A stretch of DNA of 64,000 nucleotides, taken from assembly GCA_022709425.1 (NCBI GenBank), contig JAKLIW010000005.1:65422-129421 (forward strand), written 5' to 3'. Shown here piece by piece: positions 52,276-60,848 of this stretch. The translations under genes and the position numbers were made by a program. The stretch is from a bacterium. GTDB lineage: Bacteria > UBP6 > UBA1177 > JAKLFG01. The notes under the pieces were generated by a model. The model searched no databases. It saw nothing but the letters and a program-made list of their open reading frames with translations, and had not been told where the DNA came from. Every line of letters begins with the position of its first letter. Within the stretch, counting starts at the first letter, position 1.

Positions 52276-52304
52276 TTGCATTAAAACGGGGCGCCGGATA
52301 TACT
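52276..52304 (+). promoter_or_regulatory. Promoter of the hybrid histidine kinase
   Basis: TTGCAT, 17 bases, TATACT in the 78-base gap after acr3, ending 28 bases before the ATG at 52333. Lacks the CGC-N4-GCG block of the hgcA and arsR promoters. Confidence 0.7.
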
Positions 52305-52332
52305 ACCCCGTACTGATGAGCGGGAACGACGG

Positions 52333-54687
52333 ATGATTTTCGAACTCAAGCGCAGTTTCGTCCGTACTACCATCATGACCGTGATGCTCACGATGGTCGC
52401 GCTCACCCTCCTGCTCGGCGCCTATATCTTTTTGCTCGATTATCAAGGCTTCAAGAACGATATCGAAAGAATACGCCACGAGAGCCTTGAGTCGCGCAAG
52501 GAGCAGATCAAAAACGAGGTTCAGCGGATCGTTCGCTTCATCGAATTCGGCCAGCACTACCATCCCGATTGCGGCGGCGAGGTAAAGGAAGAGATGGCCA
52601 ACTGGGCCAACAGTGTTTCGTTCGGCAACGGCGGCTACATCTTCATCTTGCGCGAAGACGGCATGGTGCTTTCGGGGCCCGACCGTGGCACCGATCTGCT
52701 CCAATCGGGTTATCCGGAAGGGGTAAAGGTATTTAACGATCTGAAAAAGGCGGCCGAAAAAAGCGAATTCATTGAATACAAGATGCATCGCGGCGACTGG
52801 ACCAAGCAGTTTCGCAAGTTGAGTTATGTCGAGATAGCGCCGTCATGGCGTTGGATAGTCGGCGCGGGGATATTCCTCGACGATATCGACAAGGAGGTCG
52901 AGGCAAAACGGCAAGAGCTCTGGGGCACGGTGCGGATGCACCTGTTGACCGTTCTGGCGGTGCTCATCATCATCGTGTTTTCGGTTCACGTAGTCTTCGT
53001 TTTCTTCACCAAGTGGGTCAATCGCGTTATCAACGCATTCCTTTCGTTCTTCGAGAACGCCGCCACCAGAAGCGTCCGCATGTCGCCCGAGAGTTTCTAT
53101 TTCAGCGAGATGTCGCGTCTCGCCGAATCGGCTAACCGGATGATAGACGAACGGAGCCGGTTCGAGCGGGCCATCAGCGAGGAGAAGGAGCGGCTCGCCG
53201 TGACGCTGGCGAGCATCGGCGACGGTGTCATCACCACCGATACCGACGGGCGTATCGTACTTCTCAACGCGGCGGCCGAACAGATGACCGGTTGGCACTC
53301 CGCCGACGCGGTGGGCCTGCCGCTCGACGCGGTGTTCCGTATCGTGATGGAACGGACGCGCAAACCGGCGGTCGATCCGGTGAAGAAGGTGCTGGAGAGC
53401 GGCCGGGTCGAAGCACTTGCCAATTCGACGATGCTCCTTGCCCGCGACGGCCGCGAGTTGATCATCGAGGACAGCGCCGCGCCGATCCGCGACCGTGACG
53501 GCCGCATCATCGGCGTCGTACTCGTCTTCCGCGATAATACGCAGAAACGGCAGTATGAGGAGGAGACGCGGCGCGCCCAGCGTATCGAGTCGTTGGGGCT
53601 CCTCGCCGGCGGCATCGCGCACGATTTCAACAATTATCTCACCGGCATCATGGGGAGCCTCAGTCTTTCTAAATATCTTGCCGATCCGGGTCATAAGATG
53701 CATGAGGTGCTCGCGAAGGCGGAACAGGCGACGATCCGCGCCAAACACCTGACCGGGCAACTGCTCACCTTCGCCAAGGGAGGCCATCCGGTCCGCCGTC
53801 CGGTCGACATCCGCAAGGTCTTGAACGAGTGCGTTTCGTTCTCTCTGGCCGGCTCTCCGATACGGGCCGATGTCTTGTTCGCCGACGATCTGCGGGTGCT
53901 CACGGCCGACGAGGGGCAATTGATGCAACTGTTCAACAATCTCCTCATCAACGCGGTGCAGGCAATGAACGGGGTCGGCACGGTGATGATCCGGGCCCGC
54001 AACGCGCAGGGCGGCGAGATGGCGGGGCGGCTCGGGCCGGGCCAGTACATCGCCGTGACGGTCGCCGATACCGGTCCCGGCATCGCGCCGGAACATCTGG
54101 CGCACATATTCGACCCCTATTTCACCACCAAACCGGACGGCACCGGGCTCGGGCTCGCGGTCGCCTATTCGATACTCTCGCGTCACGGCGGGGTGGTGAC
54201 GGTCGATTCGACCGTCGGACAGGGGACCACATTCACCGTTTTCCTGCCGATCGAGGCCGACGCGGCGCCGCTCGCCGAAAGCCGCGCGGAAGAGGTTCGC
54301 ACCGGGAGCGGCCGCGTGCTGGTGATGGACGACGACGAGGTGATACGCCAGACGATCGGTTCGATGCTGCGCTATCTCGGCTATGATCCGGTGCTCGTTC
54401 CCGACGGCCGCGAGGCGCTGGAACGCTACCGCCGCGCGCTGGAGGAGCGTCAGCCCTTCGATCTGGTCATTCTCGATCTCACCGTGCCGGGCGGCATGGG
54501 GGGCGAAGAGGCGATCGGCGAACTCAAGAAGTTGGACCCGCAGGTCCGTGCGGTGGTATCGACCGGTTATTCCCATTCGCCGGTGACGGCGCAGTACGAA
54601 CGCTACGGTTTCGTCGGCATCCTGCCGAAACCCTACAACATCGAAGATATCGGCCGTCTGGCGGCGTCGCTGATACGGTCGCGCTAG
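52333..54687 (+). CDS. Hybrid sensor histidine kinase (Cache-PAS-HK-REC)
   Basis: A 784-residue protein with TM1 at about 14-36, a periplasmic single-Cache-type domain (about 40-205, 'NGGYIFILREDGMVLSGPD') and TM2 at about 208-232. A PAS domain (about 285-400), HisKA with phospho-His near 431 in AHDFNNYL, and HATPase (GTGLGLAVAY near 610) follow. The C-terminal receiver has phosphoacceptor Asp715 (VILDLTVPGGMGG). The HDFNN H-box marks the HPK4-type family. No DNA-binding partner is adjacent, so the output is unknown. It overlaps the convergent gene by four bases. Confidence 0.92.
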   Translation: MIFELKRSFVRTTIMTVMLTMVALTLLLGAYIFLLDYQGFKNDIERIRHESLESRKEQIKNEVQRIVRFIEFGQHYHPDCGGEVKEEMANWANSVSFGNGGYIFILREDGMVLSGPDRGTDLLQSGYPEGVKVFNDLKKAAEKSEFIEYKMHRGDWTKQFRKLSYVEIAPSWRWIVGAGIFLDDIDKEVEAKRQELWGTVRMHLLTVLAVLIIIVFSVHVVFVFFTKWVNRVINAFLSFFENAATRSVRMSPESFYFSEMSRLAESANRMIDERSRFERAISEEKERLAVTLASIGDGVITTDTDGRIVLLNAAAEQMTGWHSADAVGLPLDAVFRIVMERTRKPAVDPVKKVLESGRVEALANSTMLLARDGRELIIEDSAAPIRDRDGRIIGVVLVFRDNTQKRQYEEETRRAQRIESLGLLAGGIAHDFNNYLTGIMGSLSLSKYLADPGHKMHEVLAKAEQATIRAKHLTGQLLTFAKGGHPVRRPVDIRKVLNECVSFSLAGSPIRADVLFADDLRVLTADEGQLMQLFNNLLINAVQAMNGVGTVMIRARNAQGGEMAGRLGPGQYIAVTVADTGPGIAPEHLAHIFDPYFTTKPDGTGLGLAVAYSILSRHGGVVTVDSTVGQGTTFTVFLPIEADAAPLAESRAEEVRTGSGRVLVMDDDEVIRQTIGSMLRYLGYDPVLVPDGREALERYRRALEERQPFDLVILDLTVPGGMGGEEAIGELKKLDPQVRAVVSTGYSHSPVTAQYERYGFVGILPKPYNIEDIGRLAASLIRSR

Positions 54688-55439
54688 CGTTTCTCGGTCA
54701 GATACTTCCAATAGCGCGTCGGCATGAAGCGTTTCTGACAGCGCGGATTTTTCCTCTCCGGTATCGCGATATCCTTGAAATACTGCCGCCACATCTTTTC
54801 GTAGATGTCGCCCGTTGCACTATCGGGCGGCGTGTTGAGGAGGCGGGTCGTTTCGGGACCGGACTCCACTTCGTGCAGTTCCTTCATGTCCCAGTAGAGC
54901 CCGGTGCCGCGCCCGACATCGAGCATGACCCACCGGTCGACCGGGAAGCGGCGGGTGAAGTGCGGCGCGATGAGCGGGAGTACCCGGTGGCGCGGTTCCA
55001 TCACCGCAACGAGCAGTTCCCCGGCGACGCGGGTGAACCGGGCCATACCGGTCAGCCGGTGCGCCTCGACCGTTACCTTCCGGGCGACGGCGTGGACCGG
55101 CGCGACGGCGGGGTGGGTGAGATGGCCGTCGGCGTTCGGGCCTTTTTCACGAATGAAGGAGAGATAGTCGTAGATGAGCAGTTCGCGTCCCGGTGTGTCC
55201 GATAGAAAGGTGCGGACGAGGTTGCGCCGGACATGACGGCCCATCGTGTCGTCGATCCGCCCCATGAAACGGTCGGCCTTTTCTTCGTCGGTCGTGATGG
55301 GGATGGTCGGGGCGAGGAGCATCGGCTGAAGTTCCCGATCGGCCACGATGTCGAGCGGCCGTTCACGGGCCGTCAGCGCCGCGCAGAGTGCGCAGAGCAG
55401 TCCGGGGAACGAGCCGTCGTAGGCATATTGAGCGCTCAT
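54684..55439 (-). CDS. TIGR03915-type putative DNA metabolism protein
   Basis: A 251-residue protein matching the small family that almost always accompanies a DNA-repair-like radical SAM protein. Recognisable are the 'YAYDGSFPGLLCALCAAL' start and the C-terminal 'MWRQYFKDIAIPERKNPRCQKRFMPTRYWKYL', which resembles the DUF4130 domain sometimes fused to uracil-DNA glycosylase. Its biochemical role is not established. The start overlaps the radical SAM stop as ATGA. Confidence 0.85.
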   Translation of the reverse strand: MSAQYAYDGSFPGLLCALCAALTARERPLDIVADRELQPMLLAPTIPITTDEEKADRFMGRIDDTMGRHVRRNLVRTFLSDTPGRELLIYDYLSFIREKGPNADGHLTHPAVAPVHAVARKVTVEAHRLTGMARFTRVAGELLVAVMEPRHRVLPLIAPHFTRRFPVDRWVMLDVGRGTGLYWDMKELHEVESGPETTRLLNTPPDSATGDIYEKMWRQYFKDIAIPERKNPRCQKRFMPTRYWKYLTEKR

Positions 55440-56677
55440 GCGGCAAAGAGGTTGAGTTGCAGGCTTGGGCCCAGCATCGCCCGGGTGATGAGGTCGCGTC
55501 TGATGAGGCGAAGCGGGCGACCGGACCCCGGCAACAGCGTCCGGCCGCCCACGGTGAGGAAATGTTTCGCCCGCTTCATCACGACGCCGATCTTCTTGAG
55601 GTCGTCGTAGCCGAGGCGGGTATGTCGCCGCGCGATGACGATCCGCTGTGCGCTCCGGACCCCGATGCCGGGGACCCGCAGGAGCGTTTCATACGGCGCG
55701 GTCTGGATATCGATAGGGAAAAGGTGGATGTTGCGCAGTGCCCACGCGCTTTTCGGGTCCATCTCCTCGTCGAGGAACGGCGTCCGGTCGTCGAGTATCT
55801 CGCCCGCCGTGAAGCCGTAGTAGCGCATGAGCCAGTCGGCCTGATAGAGCCGGTGTTCGCGCAGGAGCGGCGGGGTGGCCAGCGCCGGGAGACGGTTGTC
55901 GCTCGATACCGGGACGAAGGCGGAGTAGTAGACCCGCTTGAGCCCGAAGCGGTTGTAGAGACCTTCGGACAGCCGGACGATCTGGTGGTCGTTCTCGGGG
56001 GTCGCCCCGACGATGAGCTGGGTCGACGAACCGGCCGGGGCGAAGCGCGGCGCCGAGCGGAGGTGTTTGCGCTCGTCGCGATTCTCCACTATCGCCGACG
56101 ATATCTCGCCCATCGGCAGCATGATGTCATCCTTCTTTTTATCGGTAAGCAGCAGCAGCGACTTTTCGGTCGGCAGTTCGATATTGACCGAAATGCGGTC
56201 GGCGTGGAGCCCCGCCTGCCGGATGAGTTCACGACTTGCTCCCGGTATCGCCTTCAGGTGGATGTAGCCGCCGAAGCGGTACTCTTCGCGCAGTTTCTTC
56301 GCGACGAGCGCGAGCCGTTCCATGGTATAGTCGGCATTGCGCATCACGCCGGAACTGAGGAACAGTCCCTCGATGTAGTTGCGGCGGTAGAACTCCATCG
56401 TGAGTTCGCAGATCTCGTCGACGGTGAAGGCGGTGCGCGGGATGTCGTTGCTGCGGCGGTTCACGCAGTAGGCGCAGTCGTGGATGCAGACGTTGGTGAA
56501 GAGCGTCTTGAGGAGGCTCACGCAGCGGCCGTCGTCGGCCCACGAGTGGCAGATGCCGGCCGAGACGCCGTTGCCGGTGCCGCCCTTCGGTGTGGGGCGG
56601 CGGCTCCCGCTCGACGAGCACGACACATCGTACTTGGCCGCCGCGCCGAGTATCTGCAATTTCTTCTCGATATCCAC
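55436..56677 (-). CDS. TIGR03916-type radical SAM protein, putative DNA modification/repair
   Basis: A 413-residue radical SAM enzyme. The cluster motif is CIHDCAYC near residue 64, and a helix-hairpin-helix DNA-binding motif is VPGIGVRSAQRIV near 330. N-terminal 'AAKYDVSCSSSGS' is a family signature. The linked family is thought to act in DNA repair or modification, by HhH content and its partner. It starts at a GTG behind GGAGG, and the next gene overlaps its stop. Confidence 0.88.
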   Translation of the reverse strand: MDIEKKLQILGAAAKYDVSCSSSGSRRPTPKGGTGNGVSAGICHSWADDGRCVSLLKTLFTNVCIHDCAYCVNRRSNDIPRTAFTVDEICELTMEFYRRNYIEGLFLSSGVMRNADYTMERLALVAKKLREEYRFGGYIHLKAIPGASRELIRQAGLHADRISVNIELPTEKSLLLLTDKKKDDIMLPMGEISSAIVENRDERKHLRSAPRFAPAGSSTQLIVGATPENDHQIVRLSEGLYNRFGLKRVYYSAFVPVSSDNRLPALATPPLLREHRLYQADWLMRYYGFTAGEILDDRTPFLDEEMDPKSAWALRNIHLFPIDIQTAPYETLLRVPGIGVRSAQRIVIARRHTRLGYDDLKKIGVVMKRAKHFLTVGGRTLLPGSGRPLRLIRRDLITRAMLGPSLQLNLFAA

Positions 56678-56703
56678 CGACGGTCCTCCGTGACAACAGA
56701 ACT

Positions 56704-56732
56704 ACCGTACGGCATCTTGTTAGGCATGTCAA
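56704..56732 (-). promoter_or_regulatory. Promoter of the radical SAM pair
   Basis: Minus strand TTGACA, 17 bases, TACGGT (good -35, weak -10), 26 bases before the GTG start. Confidence 0.55.
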
Positions 56733-56816
56733 GAAATTTGTAAGGTATTTGTTCGGCTGCCTAATTTAATTGATTTGGTTCTTCTACCATATAGCTAGAA
56801 AAACTTAGGAAGTCGC

Positions 56817-56844
56817 TTGACATTGATAATTGTTCTGTTAGATT
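56817..56844 (+). promoter_or_regulatory. Promoter of the AT-rich hypothetical gene
   Basis: TTGACA, 16 bases, TAGATT, about 87 bases before the ATG at 56932. The leader between is AT-rich with no stem I can trust. Confidence 0.65.
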
Positions 56845-56931
56845 ATTCCTAGCGAAGTGAAAAGCGCTCCCGCCTTCATACCCAACAACTGCTCGACATT
56901 AATTATTAACTTGGCCCAAGGAGGCACGACC

Positions 56932-57345
56932 ATGATTACCATCAAGCGTCCCAAAAAATTTGTTCGCTCCAACCTTCCGGGTGTCTTTATCGAAGGTTTG
57001 GTGCCCGGCGATCTTACAGATGATCAAAATCTCGATTGGAATGCGTTGAAAAGGGAAAGGTCGGAGAAAAAGCAAAAGATTACAGACAGCGCATTTCTGC
57101 GTTTTGAGAACTATTTAAAAAAAAGGCTTTCCTCTGATGCGGCATGGGAGCCTCTCGCATTATTAGAAATTGTCCGATTTTCCAATGGACATGTTGGTTT
57201 CATCGTTGCTATTCAGTATGACCCCGGCAAACTCATGGATAACCATTATGGTGTTGAGAAGGTAGGACGATGGCCTATGTCACTTCTCGAATTTGAGCGC
57301 AAGTATAGAAGGCGGACGATGTCAAAGCCTAAATTCCGGAAATGA
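56932..57345 (+). CDS. Hypothetical protein in an AT-richer island
   Basis: A 137-residue soluble basic protein (MITIKRPKKFVRSNLPG...). The ATG at 56932 is chosen because AAGGAGG lies eight bases upstream. The middle 'KRERSEKKQKITDSAFLRFENYLKKRL' is a charged helix. No motif is recognised. Base composition and codon choice (many T- or A-ending codons) differ clearly from the GC-ending codons of the flanking genes, suggesting recent acquisition. Confidence 0.65.
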   Translation: MITIKRPKKFVRSNLPGVFIEGLVPGDLTDDQNLDWNALKRERSEKKQKITDSAFLRFENYLKKRLSSDAAWEPLALLEIVRFSNGHVGFIVAIQYDPGKLMDNHYGVEKVGRWPMSLLEFERKYRRRTMSKPKFRK

Positions 57346-57352
57346 TGTTTTC

Positions 57353-57380
57353 TTGCTTCGCTTTTTCAGAGTGCTAGAAT
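57353..57380 (+). promoter_or_regulatory. Promoter of the SUMF1-type lipoprotein gene
   Basis: TTGCTT, 16 bases, TAGAAT, ending 28 bases before the ATG at 57409. Confidence 0.6.
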
Positions 57381-57408
57381 CAAGTCGCTTTTTTAATGGG
57401 GTGCGGCT

Positions 57409-58605
57409 ATGAGAAAAAAAACATGTGCAGTTTCGGGCGTGCTGTTTGTTTTGATGTGCTTTCTATCTGCCTGTGATGACGGGGGAGGCAAGCCCCCTGC
57501 GGGGTCCAAACTTGGCGACTGTTACCCCGATGGCTCTTGCGATGGAATATTGACTTGTGTTTCTGGTGTCTGTGTGGATCTAAATGAAATGGTCGACCTC
57601 GACACGGCTTCTAGTGATAACACAAACGACACTGTTATACCTGACACTGACAATTCATCAGACACAGAAATGATGGATGACGATAAGGACGATGTCGTGA
57701 TTGATAATTCCCTGCCTGATGTGTTTGATAGTGATGTTCAGTCAGACGATTGTATTTTTGACAATGAAAAACCGGACTATGATTCAGTGTGGCAAGCAGA
57801 TGAATATATCGTTGAGTGTGGTTTGTCTCCCACTGGCAAAGGCGGAGCGATGTGTCTGGTCCCCGAAGGAATATTTGTTATGGGCTGTGATCTGGGGCCT
57901 GTATTTTCCGCATGTGCATCTTATGAGCAACCGGCCCATTCAATAACACTTAAGGCATTTTATATTGACCAATTTGAAGTTACTCTCGGACAGTATCAAT
58001 CTTGCATAGATGACGGGGCGTGTAACAACAACACTGTCGGCCAAGAGCATTATTGGGAAGATTGTGATGTCCCCCCTGAGTCGGGAAAAGAAAACCACCC
58101 CATGAACTGCGTTTCTTGGTACGGAGCAAAAGCATATTGTGAGTGGGTTGGGAAAAGATTGCCGACTGAGGCCGAATGGGAGAAGGCGGCGCGTGGAACA
58201 GACGGAAGAATGTATACAACAGGGATGGATGTTCCCACTTGCGACGATGGTGTTTTTGTGGAATATTATGATGCCTATTGCAAGGGCGCTGTGTCTTGTT
58301 TCCCGTCCGGCGGGGTTCCGCTTGGTTCATTTCCGGTTGGTAGTAAGCCACAAGGGGTTTCTCCTTATGGCGCGTATGATATGGCGGGGAATGTTTGGGA
58401 GTGGGTGAACGATTGGTTTGGTGGTGATTATTCCACATCACCTTTCAATGATCCGCAAGGTCCCGAGACGGGAACCACAAAAATATTAAGAGGTGGTTCG
58501 TTCAGCGAAAGAAGCAATTATAGAGCGAGTACATATATAAGACTTAGCTATCCGCCAGATACGGCTATAATATATTCGCACTTTGGCTTTCGCTGTGCGT
58601 ACTAA
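57409..58605 (+). CDS. SUMF1/FGE-domain lipoprotein
   Basis: A 398-residue lipoprotein (lipobox FLSAC, Cys22) with an acidic, Asp/Thr/Ser-rich linker at about 60-115 (DNSSDTEMMDDDKDD). From about 145 a formylglycine-generating-enzyme (SUMF1) fold follows. Family features are 'VPEGIFVMGCD', 'FYIDQFEVTLGQYQ', 'RLPTEAEWEKAARG', 'YDMAGNVWEWVNDWFGG' and 'LRGGSFSERSN'. It has many Cys; without the catalytic pair confirmed, a non-enzymatic surface role is equally possible. Codon use is AT-rich like its upstream neighbour. Confidence 0.88.
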   Translation: MRKKTCAVSGVLFVLMCFLSACDDGGGKPPAGSKLGDCYPDGSCDGILTCVSGVCVDLNEMVDLDTASSDNTNDTVIPDTDNSSDTEMMDDDKDDVVIDNSLPDVFDSDVQSDDCIFDNEKPDYDSVWQADEYIVECGLSPTGKGGAMCLVPEGIFVMGCDLGPVFSACASYEQPAHSITLKAFYIDQFEVTLGQYQSCIDDGACNNNTVGQEHYWEDCDVPPESGKENHPMNCVSWYGAKAYCEWVGKRLPTEAEWEKAARGTDGRMYTTGMDVPTCDDGVFVEYYDAYCKGAVSCFPSGGVPLGSFPVGSKPQGVSPYGAYDMAGNVWEWVNDWFGGDYSTSPFNDPQGPETGTTKILRGGSFSERSNYRASTYIRLSYPPDTAIIYSHFGFRCAY

Positions 58606-58677
58606 CCTATTTTATTTTGTTGCTTGTTTGTTGCTACGGAAGACGGAGCGGAATCAGATGGCAGTGATTCTGGGGCA

Positions 58678-59793
58678 CTACTTCGAACCGCTTGATCTCA
58701 ATAGGAAATCTTCCATAAAGCGGTCGAGTATCTCGGCGCCGTCGAGCACCGCCTCGGCGTTGCCGGTCTCGAAATCGAACCGGTGGTCCTTCACCATTTT
58801 GTACGGGTGGACGACATAGGAGCGTATCTGTGAGCCGAAGTTGATCCCCATCTTGGTCTTCTCGAGTTCGGCGCTCTCGGCCGCCTTCTTCTCCATCTCG
58901 AGTTCATAGAGTTTCGAGCGGAGCATCTTCATCGCGGCGGCCTTGTTCTTGTGCTGCGACCGCTCGTTCTGGCACTGGACGACGGTGTTGGTCGGCAGGT
59001 GGGTGATGCGGACCGCCGAATCGGTCTTGTTGACATGCTGGCCGCCGGCGCCGCCCGCCCGGTAGGTATCTATCTTAAGATCCTTCTCGTCTATCGCTAT
59101 CTCGATGGAGTCGTCTATCTCGGGGGTAACGAAAACGCTCGCGAACGAGGTGTGCCGCCGCTTGTTGGCGTCGAAGGGCGATATGCGGACGAGCCGGTGT
59201 ACGCCGATCTCGGCCTTGAGGTAGCCGTAGGCGTAATCGCCGGTGATGAAGATCGTCACGCTCTTGATGCCGGTCGCGTCGTCGCCGGTGGCCCGGTCCA
59301 TCTCCTCCACCTGCATCCCGCGCCGTTCGGCCCAACGCACATACATCCGCAGGAGCATCGTCGCCCAGTCTTGCGATTCGCGGCCGCCGGCCCCGGCGTT
59401 TATCGAAAGGAAGGCGTTGTTCGCGTCGGTCTTGCCGCCGAGCATTTTCTGGAATTCGAGCTTCTGGACCTGCTGCTGCGCCGTTACGATATGCGCTTCG
59501 GCTTCGGCCGCCATCCCGGCGTCCTCCTTGACGAATTCCATGGTCACGGCCAGTTCGTCCATTGCCGTATCAAAAACGTTGAAAATGGTCAGGCCGCTCT
59601 GCAAAAGCCGTTTTTCGCGGTTCAGATCGGCCATTTTGTCGGTGTTGTTCCAGACCGCCGGATCGAGCAGTTGACGCTCCACCTCGGCAAGGCGATGCCG
59701 CTTCCGGTCGATATCAAGAGAACTCTTCAGTGTCTCACGTTTCTCGGTCAGTTCTTTGACCGCTTGGTCTATCTCGCGCATGGTCAGGGGCAT
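58678..59793 (-). CDS. prfB: Peptide chain release factor 2
   Basis: An RF2 of about 371 residues, which releases peptides at UGA and UAA. The stop-codon tripeptide region reads SPFDANKRRHTSF, and the catalytic GGQ lies in GAGGQHVNKTDSAVR near 250. The frame is unbroken from the N-terminal helices, so there is no programmed +1 frameshift. The ATG at 59793 lies two bases after the stop of the upstream SurA-like gene; a GTG at 59805 also opens the frame. Confidence 0.95.
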   Translation of the reverse strand: MPLTMREIDQAVKELTEKRETLKSSLDIDRKRHRLAEVERQLLDPAVWNNTDKMADLNREKRLLQSGLTIFNVFDTAMDELAVTMEFVKEDAGMAAEAEAHIVTAQQQVQKLEFQKMLGGKTDANNAFLSINAGAGGRESQDWATMLLRMYVRWAERRGMQVEEMDRATGDDATGIKSVTIFITGDYAYGYLKAEIGVHRLVRISPFDANKRRHTSFASVFVTPEIDDSIEIAIDEKDLKIDTYRAGGAGGQHVNKTDSAVRITHLPTNTVVQCQNERSQHKNKAAAMKMLRSKLYELEMEKKAAESAELEKTKMGINFGSQIRSYVVHPYKMVKDHRFDFETGNAEAVLDGAEILDRFMEDFLLRSSGSK

Positions 59794-59795
59794 CG

Positions 59796-60626
59796 TTATT
59801 CCCACTTCAGATTGTTCTCATTCACCTTCACGCCGTACTCACGCATGAGTTTCTCGCGGTACTGTAGCCATTTGTCGTCGCCGCTCCGGCGCACCAGTTC
59901 GCGGACGATGAGCGGATAGGCCCGCTCGAAGGAGAGCTCCCGTTTGTAGGCGAACCCCGCCAGTTCAATGACGGTCCAGTAGTTCTCGCTGTCGCGCACC
60001 GGCCCGATAAGGTCGCCGACCCGTTTCTGGAGTACCGCCGTTTTCCACGAATCGTCCATCACATCGTCGCTGAACAGGCCCCAATCGCCATTCATGTTGA
60101 CCAGCCGTTTGTCGTCCGAATAGCGGGCAGACAACAGACGGATGCTAGAACCCTGCTTGACGAGCAGTTCGTAGGCCTCGAAGGCGCGCTCCTTCTTTTT
60201 TGTCCGGATGGCATAAAGGCGATAGAGCTTGTCGCGGACGAACTGATCCCGGTGTTCGGCGTAATACTTCTTGATCGACTCCTCGCCGAAGGGGTAGAGG
60301 TCGCGGTCTATCCGTTCGCGCGTCTTATCGACGATGAGCTGGCGCGTGTAGGCTTCGACTTTTTCTTTGATGTCGGGAAGATATTCGATCCCTTCGAGCT
60401 TACCCTTATGGTAGAATATCTCCTCAATAACGCGGTTCTCCAGATAGTTCTGGCGCTGTTCAGGGCTGTCGGCGCGGTCTGCGGCGGCAAGCCATTCCTC
60501 GTATGCGTGGCGAAATTCAGTAACGGTGACCACTTCACCCTTGAACAGATACATGATGTTTCGGTCCTCGGTGCGGTCGCAGGCCCATAGCAGGATCGCG
60601 CACAGGAGGAACGAGAGGCGTTTCAT
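59796..60626 (-). CDS. SurA/PpiC-like peptidyl-prolyl isomerase lipoprotein
   Basis: A 276-residue lipoprotein (lipobox LLWAC, Cys16). An N-terminal SurA-type chaperone segment ('EQRQNYLENRVIEEIFYHKGK') precedes a PpiC/parvulin-like region at about 125-230 ('ARYSDDKRLVNMNGDWGLFSDDVMDDSW'), where the ARxxS and G-DLG-like blocks are partly changed. It is probably a periplasmic folding factor. The ATG at 60626 is chosen for the signal peptide; the longer upstream frame has no ribosome site. Confidence 0.82.
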   Translation of the reverse strand: MKRLSFLLCAILLWACDRTEDRNIMYLFKGEVVTVTEFRHAYEEWLAAADRADSPEQRQNYLENRVIEEIFYHKGKLEGIEYLPDIKEKVEAYTRQLIVDKTRERIDRDLYPFGEESIKKYYAEHRDQFVRDKLYRLYAIRTKKKERAFEAYELLVKQGSSIRLLSARYSDDKRLVNMNGDWGLFSDDVMDDSWKTAVLQKRVGDLIGPVRDSENYWTVIELAGFAYKRELSFERAYPLIVRELVRRSGDDKWLQYREKLMREYGVKVNENNLKWE

Positions 60627-60650
60627 TGCAGGCTCCCTTGAACCGGGCCG

Positions 60651-60678
60651 ATTGTAATGAAAATCGGCTGTTGCACAA
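60651..60678 (-). promoter_or_regulatory. Promoter of the SurA-like/prfB pair
   Basis: Minus strand TTGTGC, 16 bases, TACAAT, 24 bases before the ATG at 60626. Confidence 0.6.
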
Positions 60679-60712
60679 GTTATTTTCACTTTTCGCGTTG
60701 CCCTGCGGAGGT

Positions 60713-60731
60713 GCCGACTTGTAAGGTCGGC
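60713..60731. other. Hairpin in the divergent SurA-like/vWA spacer
   Basis: Inverted repeat GCCGAC-TTGTAAG-GTCGGC. A weaker AGGGA/TCCCT pair follows near 60744-60760. No T-run follows, so an intrinsic terminator is unlikely. This could be a leader structure or a dispersed repeat unit. Confidence 0.4.
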
Positions 60732-60848
60732 CACCGATATCGTTAGGGAAGGTTCTCCCTTTCCGAGCCGGTCGAGCGCGCCGGAAAAAATACGGCAGAG
60801 TCGAACTGTGCAGGGTGCTTTTTATCAACCGGCCCGATGGAGGATGCC

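Noticed and set aside
58678..59793. Possible programmed +1 frameshift in prfB
   Set aside because: The reading frame is continuous from the N-terminus through the GGQ region, with no internal TGA.
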